From Erigeron canadensis (Eukaryota; Streptophyta; Magnoliopsida; Asterales; Asteraceae): 64,000 bases of DNA. A program made the translations under genes and the position numbers. The notes under the pieces were generated by a model. It saw nothing but the letters and a program-made list of their open reading frames with translations. It did no database searches and was not told the DNA's origin. Positions 1-11,893 of this stretch are shown piece by piece. Each line of letters starts with the position of its first letter. Within the stretch, counting starts at the first letter, position 1. Location: contig NC_057762.1 in NCBI RefSeq assembly GCF_010389155.1, positions 5,443,513 to 5,507,512 of the forward strand, in the 5' to 3' direction.

Positions 1-1
1 A

Positions 2-2476
2 GAATGCACTCAAGCCGGTTACGTTCTTGGTGAAGAACCCAACTGGGATTACCCCTCATTGCAGAAATTTGTACAAGCAGCAGAAAAGCTTGGAGCAAAA
101 CAAGAACGAGGTTATAGTAGCGTAACCTCTGGCTATAAACCACCTACTGAGCCATTAATGGGCCAGGATGGTTATCCACCAGCCACTGGAACAGGTCAGA
201 TTCCAAGTTTTGATCTTAATGGGGTAAAAACTAAGTTATCTAAGGTTAAGGCCGAAGATACTCTTGGCTATGGTATGTGGAATCTCCCCACAGCAGGAGT
301 AAACCAAGGAGTGATGCTGGTCCTACCAATAGATGTAGGGCTATATGAAGAAGTGATTGCAAGATGGGAATCTGTTACTCTTAATGTAATAGATAACCCA
401 CACATGGCATGGACATCAAAGCAACAAAAGGTAACTTATATTGAAAATCTCCTCGGAGATACTGAAAAGAAGACTTTCATTCAATGGCGAATGACGTTCC
501 CTGAAGATTATCAAGCTCTGGTAGAAATTGCTGACGATACTCAAAATATCCTTTCTCAAATAAAAAGGATATTCTTGCTTGAAGATCCCTATCAAGGGAG
601 CACAGAGGAACAAAATAGGGCCTATAATGATCTTGAAAGGTTAACATGTGATAACCCTAAAGACATTTTTAGGTACCTAGACCAGTTTAAGGCATTAGCT
701 GCAAAGTCCGGAAGAATGTATTTTGAAGAAACAACTGAGAAGCTTTTTCGGAAAATGCCTCCACTACTGGGGAATGATATAAGAAAGAAGTGGTATGAAA
801 AGCATCCATCAACAACAGCGGCAGTAGTACCTGTAATATGGTTTACTTATAATTACCTAAAGGAGATGTGCTGTCAAGCTGCCCTTCAAAGAAGCTTAAA
901 AGATCTCTCCTTTTGTGGCCAAATAAAAATTTCTGGCCAATACTCAAAAGACAAGAAGTATGGCCTAAGAAAGGCAACAAAGTACAAAGGCAAACCTCAT
1001 GACTCTCATCTTAGAGTCTTCAAAACAAAGCATGCTGACCGAATGAGAACCCGCAAATGCAAATGTTTCATTTGTGGAGAAGAAGGCCATTTTGCAAGGG
1101 AGTGCAAAAGCTCGAGAGGATATATGACAAGAGCTGCCATGCTAAAAGAAAAAGAGCTACCTGATGACTGTGATGTTGTTTCTGTAGATATGGGCGATGA
1201 AGATTCTGATGGAATTTGTAGTCTCTCTGAAGGGGAATCGGCTGGAAAGACTAAAGAATATATAGCTAATGCTCTCGCAACAGGGCTTCCCGAAGAATGG
1301 GGATATGCATTCGTAGAAGGAAATCAAATTCCTACGAGATCACCAAATGCAAATTGGAGGTCATCATTGCCATTAAATGATGAGCAGAAGAAGTGTATCA
1401 AACATGAGTTGGCAATAAACTCTGAAGTAGCCATAAAAAATGAAGGATGCTCTTTCTGTGGATTAAAAACTACAAAAAGGGTCAGAAGTCACTGTACAAA
1501 ATGCTTACTAACAACATGTAAGTTATGCTCAAAGTATTACTTACAACTAGAAGTAACCCCAGACCCACTAGAAGAAAAAGTTTATCACAATAAAGATGAG
1601 CTCCTTAATGAATTGCTCAGATACTGCATACATCTTTCAAACGAAAATGAAAGGCTTAAGAAGCAGATGGAAAAGAGCCTTGAGCAAGATGTAGAAGACC
1701 TTAAAGGAAAAGGCGCCTTTAAAGAAAGTGAGAAAGAAGAGCTGGTAAAAAAATGGGAGGAATTGGTTAATAGACAAAATCAACCACTTAAAATTAAAGA
1801 TGAAAAGGAAGGTATCAGCGGATTAAAGAAGAACACAGGATTACTTGATCCTAATAATGAAAAGGATAAGGAAGTCCCGAAAAGAAGAGGGCTGAACCCA
1901 GCTAACCTGAAGAATTACGCTGATAGCGACCCAGAAGTAGATGAGGTTAGAGAAATGGAGCATGCACTGGTTATTATTGAGCAAGCTAACCTTGTGCAAG
2001 AATTAGAGACCGTTAAAATGGGTCTTAAAAAGAAGAAAGTCATAAACAGGTTGTATAATCTGCCTGTCACATTTGACATCCCAGGTGTCGAAAGGTTCAC
2101 TGTCAAAGCAATTTTTGACACAGGATGTACTACGTGTTGTGTCGACAGAAATGCTGTTCCGGTAAAGGCCATTGAAAAATGCCTTTACTCCGTTAAGTTC
2201 TCAGGAATTAACTCTGTTCAAGAAGTTGATGAAAAGCTGAAAGGTGGACAAATGGAGATAGGAGAATACAAATTTAGAATTCCGTTTACATATTGTTTCC
2301 CTATGGGAATGAGAGATCGTGATGGCATAGAAATGCTCATTGGCTGTAATTTTCTCAAAAGCCAACAAGGAGGGGTTCGTTTAGAAGGTAATACAGTCAC
2401 TTTCTACAAGGGAATAACAACAATCCAGACAAAGCCAGAAGCCGAGATACAAGGATGTGCTATACAAGAAATGTAG
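2..2476 (+). pseudogene. Badnavirus-like polyprotein, capsid and protease part (5' part outside window)
   Basis: The frame is open from the window edge, so no true start is visible; a TTG at 59 is not a credible start. The first about 100 codons look like the end of the movement-protein region and the linker to capsid. A CX2CX4HX4C zinc knuckle lies at about 1055-1110, preceded by a basic stretch, as in badnaviral capsid proteins. A second cluster at about 1447-1530 has exactly the spacing CX2CX11CX2CX4CX2C, known from badna- and tungroviruses. A Glu/Lys-rich probable coiled coil follows (about 1590-1780). A retropepsin-type aspartic protease with a D-T-G active site lies at about 2117-2125. 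A TAG at 2474-2476 ends the frame between protease and RT; in the family these are one polyprotein. Function would be virion assembly and polyprotein processing; here it is a host-genome relic. Confidence 0.85.
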
Positions 2477-3652
2477 CTAGAAGAAGATGAGTTTTTGGCC
2501 ATTAGTGAAGCTGTGTTCTTCAATATTGGTCACACAAGTATAACATTCCAACAGAAGTTTAAACCTTTATTAGAAAGGTTAAAGCAACAAGGTTATATTG
2601 GGGAGGAACCATTGAAGCATTGGCGAAAGAACCAGATTAAGTGCAAATTGGATATCATTAATCCTGATATCACAGTTCAAGATAAACCCCTAAGCCATGT
2701 CACGCCGGCCATCAAGGAGCAATTTCAGAAGCATATCAAAGCCTTGCTAATACTGGGAGTTATCAGACCAAGCAAAAGCCGTCATAGGACCATGGCAATG
2801 ATGGTCAATTCTGGAACATCGGTTGACCCTAAGACCGGGAAGGAGATAAAGGGAAAAGAGAGGATGGTGTTCAATTACAGAACGCTCAATGATAATACTT
2901 ACAAAGATCAGTACTCCCTGCCTAGTATTAACACCATCATACAAAAGATTGGCAATTCAAAAATCTATTCTAAATTTGATTTGAAGAGTGGGTTCCACCA
3001 GGTGGCAATGGAAGAAAGTTCAATTCCATGGACCGCTTTCATTACACCAGATGGGTTATATGAATGGCTTGTTATGCCATTCGGCCTCAAGAATGCTCCA
3101 GCAATTTTTCAACGAAAAATGGATCATTGCTTCAAAGGATATGAAAACTGTATGGCTGTATATATTGATGATATACTCGTATTTTCAGATGATGAGAGAA
3201 GTCATGCAAAGCACCTGGAGCAAATGTTAAATATATGCAAGGAAAACGGGTTAATCTTATCAGAGAATAAGATAAAAATCGTTGTCTGTGAAGTAGAGTT
3301 CCTTGGGGCAATAATTGGTAACCGAAGAATTAAACTTCAACCTCACATCATCAAGAAAATTGCTGGATTTGATGAAGAAAACCTGAAAAATAAGAAGGGA
3401 TTGCGTTCTTGGCTTGGAATTCTTAATTATGCCCGGGCATATATTCCAAAGCTGGGAACATTATTGGGGCCTTTGTATGAAAAGACCAGTCCACATGGTG
3501 ATAAAAGGATGAAGCAATCCGACTGGGAAATCATCCGCAAAATCAAAAGGCAAGTACAGAACTTGCCAGATATGGAAATCCCTCCAGAGAATGCGTATAT
3601 GATCATCGAAACAGACGGATGCATGGAAGGATGGGGAGCAGTCTGCAAATGA
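2477..3652 (+). pseudogene. Badnavirus-like reverse transcriptase segment
   Basis: This continues the same reading frame after the TAG at 2474-2476 and runs to a TGA at 3650-3652. The palm-domain Y-I-D-D motif is at 3161-3172, preceded by the LPFGLKNAP-like block (about 3074-3100) and the F-D-L-K-S-G-F-H-Q block (about 2978-3005), all typical of Caulimoviridae and Ty3/gypsy RT. The start of RNase H (T-D-G-C, then G-W-G-A) is reached just before the TGA, so the stop cuts into that domain after the first catalytic Asp. In a functional virus this enzyme copies pregenomic RNA to DNA. All visible RT motifs are intact, so decay looks limited to point changes. Confidence 0.87.
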
Positions 3653-4237
3653 AAACGTAAGAAGAATGACCCAAAAAGAGATGAGAAAGTGTGTGCTTAC
3701 GCTAGTGGGAAGTTTAATCCAATAAAATCCACAATAGATGCTGAAATTCATGCTGCCATGGAAGGATTAAAATCCTTCAAAATTTATTACATTGGAAAAG
3801 GCGAAGCAACACTCCGAACAGACTGCCAAGCAATTATTAGTTTCTACAACAAAACTGTCCAAAATAAGCCATCAAGAGTTAGGTGGATGAATTTTGTTGA
3901 TTATTTCACCGGAACAGGGGTACATATCCACTTAGAACACATTGATGGCAAGCTGAATGTATTAGCAGATAATTTGTCAAGGTTGGTTAATGTTCTTATT
4001 GTAGGAAACGAAGAATGCCTTAACCAGGAAGATCAAGGGTTAACAACTCAAGGCCTAGAACTTTTAGATACAACGCTCAAAGAATTATGGGATGGAAGTC
4101 AGCTGGGCTATGACACAGCCCAACAAGAATCTCAAGTCAATCAAGGCCTCATTTCTTTAACACAAATCATAAGAGGTGTAGAACTTGGAACAGAAAAGGC
4201 ATACTATCTCTTGGACTCAAAATTCAAGAAGTACTAG
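3653..4237 (+). pseudogene. Badnavirus-like RNase H segment, polyprotein C-terminus
   Basis: The frame is unchanged from the RT segment and has no in-frame start of its own that makes sense; the first ATG-like codon at 3689 is internal. It holds the remaining RNase H1 acidic positions: the E in the T-I-D-A-E-I-H block (about 3733-3756), the D in the R-T-D-C-Q block (about 3820), and the L-A-D-N-L-S-R block (about 3961-3981). About 85 further codons follow before the TAG at 4235-4237. RNase H would remove RNA from the RNA:DNA hybrid in reverse transcription. Confidence 0.82.
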
Positions 4238-4984
4238 GGAACCAAAGCCCAAGAAGTCAAGAAAGGGCTAGTAGACCAAGTAAGTGAATCACAATTCGTC
4301 TATGAAGAAAATGGTGCAAACGGTCCAACAAATGAAGTCCAGCCCAAAAATCCTTAATAAATCCAAAATATGAAGCAGTGGAAATAATGGACCTAACCAC
4401 ATCATCAATCATCAAGATTTTCACGTATCTTCAAGTTACTATGCTCTTTGTTTGATTCCCTTAAAAGGAATGGAGTGTGTCAAAAGCAAGAATAGTAATA
4501 TGTCCTTTGCTTGTCATTTGTAATAATTCCTCCTAAAGGAATGGTGTCTATCCAAAGCAAAGATAGCAATATGTCCTTTGCTAGTTGTCAGTAATAATTC
4601 CTCTTAAAGGAATGGTGTGTATCCAAAGCAAAGATAAGTAATAAGTCCTTGCTTGTCGTTTGTAATAATTCCTTTAAAGGAATGGTGTGTAAGTAAAGAG
4701 AAGAATAGGTTGAAATTAGTGACTATGGGGCCCATAAGTGCACCCGGCTAATACCTAATCATATCTCTTGAAATTGTATAAATAGATGTCATTGTATAAT
4801 GAGAAGAATCACGATAGGAATTACCTAATCTGATAATTCTCTAAATATTTTCAATATAAGTTTGAGTTTGAGTTCTATAATCTTGGTTTTATCGTCATAT
4901 GAACATGTGTAAGCAATCAAAGAGTATATAATTTTAATTTAAAGAAGGTTCCTAAAGGTTCCTACAATTTTTGGGGTTCCTAAT
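4238..4984 (+). promoter_or_regulatory. Pararetroviral intergenic region with TATA box at 4777-4785
   Basis: This is the non-coding tail of the viral block. TATAAATAG at 4777-4785 matches the usual pararetroviral/plant TATA box and predicts transcription from about 4805-4815 rightward. Immediately upstream lies the 71-bp tandem repeat array. I do not find a tRNA-Met primer-binding site downstream, so the block is probably cut before it. The predicted start lies only about 210-220 bp before the splice acceptor of the TIR-less TNL exon at 5023. Short upstream ATGs near 4900-4912 lead quickly to stops. Confidence 0.65.
4456..4710 (+). repeat. 71-bp tandem repeat, about 3.5 copies, upstream of viral TATA box
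   Basis: Copies start at 4456, 4527, 4598 and 4669, an exact 71-bp period; the last copy is partial and degenerates near 4710. Each unit opens with the near-palindrome TTCCTTTAAAGGAAT or a variant and holds the pair CAAAGCAAAGATA and GTCCTTTGCT, which are partly inverted copies of each other. Position just before a TATA box suggests an enhancer-like array, which is inference. Confidence 0.8.
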
Positions 4985-5022
4985 ATAACCTTTCCATATA
5001 TATATATATATATATTGTGTAG

Positions 5023-6106
5023 GTATGATGCCTCTGACATCAAACTGATTGTCGATATAGTTTCAGAGAAGCTTTTATCATTGATTTCGTATGTTGGAAT
5101 GGAAACTCGCTTACAAGATTTGAAATCGCGTATAGAGATTGGATCAGGTGGTGTGCGTATGGTTGGGATATACGGGGCTGGGGGTAGTGGTAAGACTGCT
5201 CTTGTGACTTCTCTTTATAAGGAACTTGCTCCTCGTTTTGCCAATCACTGTTTTATTGACAATATTTCGGAGGAATCAAACAAAATTAATGGTTTACAAA
5301 ATCTGCAGCAACGAGTTCTAACAACGGTTATGAAAAAAAGTGAGGAATTTAAGAGTGTTGAAGAAGGAAAAATTGCTATTGAAAGTACTTTATGTCATAA
5401 ATCTGTGTTAATTATTCTAGATGATGTTGATGATCGTGAACAGCTAGATGCATTAGCAGGATCCCATAAATGGTTTGGTGGTGATAGCCGAATAATAATC
5501 ACAACTAGAAAAGAAGATTTGATAGGAAACGATAAGGTAGATGAGGCCTATTCTGTCAGTCTATTATCATTTGATGAGGCTACTCTCCTCTTTAATAGAC
5601 ATGCAAAGCAGGAAGACCGTAAACTTGAAAATTATGAGGTGCTTTCACCAAGTGTGGTACCTTTTGCAGCAGGGCTTCCATTAGCAATTATAGTTTTAGG
5701 GTCTTTTCTATATGACAAAGACAAGAAGGGGTGGATGAGCACATTGGCTAGACTAGGGGATATTCCAGAAAATGAAATTTTGGAGATGCTAAAAATTAGC
5801 TATGATGGACTTGAACCATTGGAGAAAGAGTTATTCTTGGATATGGCATGTTTCTTCAGGGGTAAGAGCAAAGATAGTGCAATGCAGATGCTTGATGCTT
5901 GCGGTTTTCAGCCTGAAGATGGGCTAAAGGTGTTGATAAATAGGGCTCTCATAACTATTAAGGGAGATAAGCTTGATATGCATGATTTGGTTCAAGAAAT
6001 GGGACAATCCATCGTTCAAGGTGAAGATCCTACACATCCTAATAAACGTAGCAGGGCTTGGCTCACTAAAGAAATTGAAGACATCTATCACGCGGATGCA
6101 ACAACG
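5023..6106 (+). CDS. TNL resistance protein, NB-ARC exon (gene lacks its TIR exon)
   Basis: This is the second exon of a TIR-NB-LRR immune receptor: the nucleotide-binding switch that holds ADP or ATP and controls cell-death signalling in the cytoplasm. The acceptor (TTGTGTAG) ends at 5022 and the donor GTAAAG starts at 6107; the phase (one base, then codons from 5024) equals that of the intact paralogue on the - strand. Visible motifs in order: P-loop GAGGSGKT (about 5176-5199), kinase-2 LIILDDVDD, RNBS-B SRIIITTR, GLPLA (as GLPLAI), RNBS-D LFLDMACFF, and MHD as D-M-H-D-L-V. No stop or frameshift lies within the exon. Upstream, where the TIR exon should be, there is instead the badnavirus-like block. 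The first in-frame ATG is at 5099, before the P-loop, so a TIR-less protein is formally possible. Either the TIR exon is further left beyond the viral block, or the gene is truncated. Confidence 0.88.
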
Positions 6107-6485
6107 GTAAAGATTAAGCTACTTTTCACTATGGATATACACTTAGTGATACACTCCTACTCATCAATACAAACTTTTTAACCATCAAACAAAATGTACT
6201 AAAGTAAAAAGTTTACATCTACAAGAAGTAGATAAATGGCCCAAAACTAAAACAAACACCAAACCTACCCATATCCAAAGCTAACACCAATCAATCCATA
6301 CCCAACAGGCTAACAGCAACAATAGAAAAACACCCTCAAACAAATATGCTCATGCATATATTCATCTTGTCAACTCGTAAATTTGACGAAATAACAGAAT
6401 CCTCATATATAAAGTATACTCATACGTATCAACAAAACATGTACATTGACTTATTCCTTAATTAATATTTCTTTTTTAATTGCAG

Positions 6486-6776
6486 AATTATGACAATATT
6501 GAGGCAATACAACTTTCTAGCAGCTCATCACATGTTTCTAAGCTTGTTTCAAACATGAAGAGACTAAGGTTTCTTCATGTCCTTGAGGATCAACCTTATG
6601 TGTATAACATGTCACACAAAGATGCTGAAGGGCCCAACTTTCTTTCAAATGAGTTGCGTTGTATTAATTGGTTTAAGTATCCAACAAGTCCGTTGCCGGA
6701 TAATTTCCAACCAAGGATGCTTGTTGTTCTCAAATTACATCAGAGTTTGCAAGAAGAGCTATGGAAGAATATCAAG
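6486..6776 (+). CDS. TNL resistance protein, NB-ARC to LRR linker exon
   Basis: This 97-codon exon has acceptor TTGCAG at 6480-6485 and donor GTAAAA at 6777, phase 0 on both sides, so it joins the NB-ARC exon without a shift (intron 6107-6485). It contains the conserved TNL linker: a stretch with M-K-R-L-R-F-L-H-V, then L-R-C-I-N-W and the P-x-x-F-Q-P-R-M-L-V-V-L-K-L block that begins the first leucine-rich repeats. The - strand paralogue has a matching exon at 15159-15434. Its role is to couple the nucleotide switch to the ligand-sensing LRR. Confidence 0.82.
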
Positions 6777-9700
6777 GTAAAATTGATTTTCTCATTTATT
6801 CAATAGAGGTGTTTTAAGGTATAATTTAATTAACTTTTAGAATAATGTGTGTGTATATATACCAATTGACCATATATCAACTGGTACCGCCACCATGTGA
6901 TCACATGGGCCTATAGATCAAATATTGCCAAAGGCAAGTAGAGAAACTATGTTTTGTGATCCATGTGTGAGAATGGTGAGTCATCGGGTATGAGTTCTAC
7001 GCGGTGTACGCTCTGGGTACCAACACCGTGCATGGGAGTAGAGGGTTTCCACCCATTTACATTTTTTATTGTAATGGGATAAGATAAGAATGACAAATTC
7101 CGTGAGAACCTGAGAATGAATTTATTTATTTTTTGAAAAAATATTCTAGGTTAATAAACTAGACAAGTTTTTAAGAGTTTGTGTAAAGAAAAAGATTATG
7201 GAACAAATAAGTTTCTCGATGTTATATTAAGAAATGAAACTAATAATCATAAAACTAATTAAAAGATAATAAGATAGATAATCGATACTGGAGTACGGTG
7301 TCTCCCACAGTCTACTTTTATGAGCTAAATTAACTTTATTTATTGGTAAATGATAACCGAATCACCAATAATATTCAACATATTCATGATACAATTATAA
7401 AGCCCTATATATAATTAACTAAAGTCCTAACTTGTTTCCTAAGATTTATCTAATTAAATAAGAATCTATTAATACTTTCCTAATTATAAATTAAATAATA
7501 ATAATAATATGGAGCCGTATCTTTACTCCTGCCCCCCAAAACACCTTGTCCTTAAGGTGTTGTTTCAATCCCATGTTTCCCGAGATCCCACGGGTAGTCA
7601 TCCTCATAAAGAACTTTTCTTAAACCGAATTCTATGATCACATGATCACTTCTTTTTATATATTAGATGTCCTTATTTCCCATTCATGTTTCTGTTTTCG
7701 TTTAGACTATGGCAGCTCTTATAGACTATGACAGCCATGGACTACTCTTATTTTGTCGTTGCTAGCCAACCACCAGACATCCAATGGATTATATGACTCA
7801 TAAATTGCCACCACCACTCTCGTCTTCAAGATTGTTATCCTCCATATTTTCTTCCTTCCGATACTTTACAGCCAAGTTTCCTATATAACAACTTTCATTC
7901 TGATGTAGATACATGACAATTAATATGCTGATCCAAGTCCTTGGTTTTTGTTTTTGTCTCATGCAACCACCTGCTAGGCATTCTACTAGCAGATTGTACC
8001 ACATACTTATCTTTGTTTTGGTCTATCAAATGGAAACCACAAACTTCTCCCTGATAACTTGGAATCTTCACAACAATCTTCTGCCTCTATTGGCCCAACA
8101 ATCACATTGGTTTCATCAAGAGTAATTTTAATATTAAAACTCTAAATCTTTTTTTATATTAAAAGTAGAATCAAATGGAGAGAAAGAATCTTGCAAACCA
8201 TTAGAATCACTTTTTATAGCCAACGGAATCACATCTTTCGCCTTAGAGTAGCTATATCGGTGCCGTTTAACAAAGCTATTTATGGTTGTAAACCACAAAC
8301 TAATAGGTATATAGCGTAGAATTCAGAAAATTCGTGGAAATTTTAGCCTCATCGAATAAGATTTGAAACGAATCACAATATTCTTTAACCGTACCTTCTT
8401 GGCTAATTGCCTATCCTTTCTTTCCCTATCTCATCTAAAAGAAACTCAAGAATGTAGTGTAAGATTTACCTAATTAATTAAGATCCTAATAATACTATCC
8501 TGGTTATAAATTACGAGTAATAACTTTCCTAATTTTAATTATATAATAATAAAAGGCAGATGATTTTTACACTGAATCTTTGATTGGGCCACGGATCTAT
8601 CATATGTAAAGACAATTATACCCTTATAAAGTTTGACCAAAGATTTACGGAGTATTTAAATTTGGCCCTACAAAAACCTAATTTAGCCTGAACTAAGAAA
8701 GATCTGAAACAGTTGTCGCCTCTATCCATTAAAACCAACGCCCGCAAATACATCACGAAGTTCTGCACTTTAGATTATCATTTAATAATTCTACTAACAT
8801 TCTTGCACCATTTATCAATTAGCTTTCCGTTGCCTAATACTCACAATTTGCATTACTGCAGCAACGATTCAATATAAATAAGATATTCAATAATAACTTT
8901 CATACACACCCAATTATGTTTCTCCGTATCGCCGTATTCAAGCTTTGCTAGTTGAAGATGACAATTTATGTTTTACAACGACTACACGACTCCAACTGCA
9001 CTACTTGTCTATAGAAGTCGGTGGAAGCAAAGGCGAAAAATGACAGAAGGGAGATATAACTTAGACTAAGTTATATTGTCAAGATGGATTAATATCGTCA
9101 AGCACTGGTGTATCCACTATGTATCAATAGTGGTCATTTGAACCTCCTTAGAAATTAAAAGTATTAATAATGTCTATATAAAAACTTATAAAACTTAGTT
9201 AAATAAGGTAGAAGAACCCCCTTGGACATGTAGCTTTTGGAGCATAAAGTCTGAAGGACCCCTATTAACTAAAATTCTGGATCAGCCACTGTCATCAAGA
9301 CGGAAGAGAATGATTTAGTGGTGCTTTTACTTGGTTTTAAACTTTCAATGAAGAGTATAACAAATGTTGACTAAAATAACAAGGTCATAATTGTCTTTAT
9401 ATATAGCATTTCCTTGTATGAATAAAATACTTTCGTAAAAATATCAGCTCCCATAATAAAAGTATGGAGTTGTATACGAACTCATCCCATAATAGGCTCA
9501 CATCAAGCAATAAGCTAAGTGTAGCACTCACTCCCAAAAGCTAGCTCAAAGGAGGAGGGACACCTAGGCTTATAAACCACCAACTAATCTCTTACTTGGT
9601 CGATGTGGGATCGTAACAGGTAATAACATATGGTTTAAATTTACATATTTTTTACAAGATTAACTTTTGGAGTATCAATAAACATTTTGGTATCATAATC

Positions 9701-10594
9701 CCATTCAGCTATCACTTGAGTACCTGTAAATAATAAGAATATATTGTTAATAAGGTGAAGACTTGTAGGTATAAAGTAGATGAGTATTAATAAAATGTCT
9801 ATGAGTTTAAATAGGAGATGCACTTGTTGTAATGCCATCGACATGAGATATAGGTTCCATCGTAGATTCTCATCCACTAATTGTGAACTAAATCTGAAAT
9901 AAGAGTTGAACATGAAAATTTGATAAACCATGATATTTAGGACATATTGCGATGGCAAGGTAAATTGTAAAAATTTTTGGAAAGTGCCATTGAAGTACTC
10001 TTGGGGAGCCAAAGACTATTCTCGCCATTTGACAAATCGGACCCATTTGACATGCTTTCATTTAGATGCATGTTTATTGTCCCATTTGACTCGAGTGAAA
10101 TGTAAGACATAAAATCAACAAACTCATGAGTAAATGCTTTAAAACTACTATCTCTAATGCTTGAATACGACTTTGCATGTTCATGTTAAAGATCATCTAA
10201 CAAAAGCTATCACTATTGATAATAAAGTGCTGTATAAGATAGGAAAGGTAAAGAAATTACAAAATTGACTTACTAAACAAAATGACATAAGTATCTTGCA
10301 CAAATACAACTGCTTGCGTAAACGTCCAAAAAAGGGGTATGTTTGGAACATAGATTTACTAATTCAAATATCACAAAATACCATCAGTTTGTACTAATAT
10401 TTGGTGACAATACCCCCCCCCCCCTTTCCCCTTTTTCCCCCCTCGGTTCCAACGTCGGGTCATATACTTCTAGTCTTTCACGAAGGCTATCCTCTCCTTG
10501 AAACGAAGCGTAGCCTTTGTTTCTCATGAACACAGACTTTTTTTAAATCGGAATGGATCTCTTTAAATCCTTTCCTAGATTAAAAAGGATTTAT

Positions 10595-10788
10595 GGGGAA
10601 ATGAAGGTGGTGCTGGTATGCACCCAAGTTGGGTGAAACCCCTCTCGCATGCTAAATTTTTAATCCATAAAAAACATGAGGGCCAATTATTTATTCATTA
10701 TACATTAAATATAAAAAAAATTAGCATGTGAGAGGTATTTCACCCAACTTGGGTGCATAACAGCACCACATTCACTTTTCCCTTTTCC
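10595..10788. mobile_element. MITE with about 57-bp terminal inverted repeats
   Basis: The left arm begins GGGGAAATGAAGGTGG and runs through GCACCCAAGTTGGGTG and CTCGCATGCTA. The right arm, read on the - strand, repeats these in order with few differences. The centre is about 75 bp of AT-rich DNA. No coding capacity. The superfamily is not clear because I see no convincing target duplication. Confidence 0.8.
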
Positions 10789-10946
10789 CTTTATATAATT
10801 CATAACTGTGATTACATAATACAAGATACACATTACCATCTTCTTTTCCTTTAGCAACCCCTGTTTACTCTTTTCCTTTTACCATTCATACCACATTCAT
10901 ATTAGTTGCATTGTTCCTTGATCTAATCTTCTTTAATTCATTAGTA

Positions 10947-11893
10947 TCTCTAAATATATATATAAAAGAGAAACCTTAATTCATAATTTGAGAAGCATGA
11001 ACCTTTAGATGAAGTTCAACTTTTAATTAGAGTCATTAGATCAAATGATGATGTCATATACTTTATTTAACTTTTTTAGATTTAATTTTATTTTAATAAA
11101 TTAAAATTATTATTAATTCCTTATTTAAGTTTGTAGACATTAATAATTAATGTTTTTAATAAAATAATTATGGAAACTAATATTTTTATATTTTATATCA
11201 TATTTTATCTTTAAAATTAATTTTTAATGTTTTTACAATAAAATTTTCCTTTTTAACGTAATACATTTTTTTAAATCATATTTTTGTATATGATTTTTAT
11301 CATATAACGAATAAAATTTGGTTTCAAGGATTTTTGTATAGGATTATAATCATAGAATGTTTTTATTAAATCAATGTTTTGAAAATTGGACAGGATGTCA
11401 CACCGGCCTTCTCAATAAATAACTAAAAAACAAATATGGAGTCTATAGTAAACTATCACAATTATATATCAGAAAATAATTGTATGAAAATTCAATGATA
11501 TTATGCATAATTTTAAGTTAGATTAACACAACATACTATAGATTGATAATTAAATTGCTTAGTAATTTTAGTGTATAACAAATTTAATTCGAGCAAAACG
11601 TTAAAGCACAAGTTTAATTGTAGCGTATAACTAAATTATTCGAGCAAAACGTTAAAGCACAAGTACAATGACATTGCAGACATATCCGGATGATTGAAAG
11701 ACATCCAAAGAAACGAAAATCTTACTTAGCGAGACTTCTAGTAGATAATGTATCCATTTTATTAATGTAACTTCATGTTTTTTAGTGGTTTCATTCTTAC
11801 TTGGTTAAATATTTGTCAACTTATGATATTATAAAAATTTAACATGTCATTAATTATATATGTTTTCCACGTATTACGCGGGTAATAGTCTAG
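10947..11893 (+). mobile_element. Non-autonomous Helitron, 947 bp, exact ends supported by empty site
   Basis: It starts TCTCTAAATATATATATAAA and ends TAATAGTCTAG, with a short GC hairpin (ACGTATTACGCGGG) about 10 nt before the CTAG end, and it sits between host A and T, the Helitron rule. A paralogous sequence at about 12305-12440 carries the same flanks joined without the insert (join at 12415/12416, ATTAGTA then TTCTTTAGC). That fixes both ends to the base. No RepHel helicase is encoded, so it needed an autonomous partner. Confidence 0.88.

Larger units (their letters stand above)
1..4984 (+). mobile_element. Endogenous badnavirus-like pararetrovirus (Caulimoviridae), partial and broken
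   Basis: The left edge of the window lies inside the virus-derived polyprotein, so the upstream ORFs and the start of the movement-protein region are not visible. Read in one frame, the block carries capsid with zinc knuckle, a second cysteine cluster of the badnavirus/tungrovirus spacing, aspartic protease, reverse transcriptase and RNase H, followed by a non-coding region with tandem repeats and a TATA box. This domain order and the absence of integrase or LTRs separate it from Ty3/gypsy elements. Two in-frame stops (2474-2476 and 3650-3652) break the polyprotein while the frame itself is kept throughout. The block ends near 4984 in a (TA)n tract directly before a splice acceptor of a TNL gene. 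It is an integrated fossil copy rather than an active virus; family-level placement is firm, genus is inferred from the cysteine spacing. Confidence 0.9.

Noticed and set aside
2474..2476. Programmed stop-codon readthrough in the viral polyprotein
   Set aside because: Related viruses have one uninterrupted polyprotein here, and a second unrelated stop lies downstream, so decay is the simpler reading.
5001..5016. (TA)n tract as a TATA box for the TNL
   Set aside because: It lies inside the intron just before a splice acceptor; the TATAAATAG at 4777 is a better promoter candidate.
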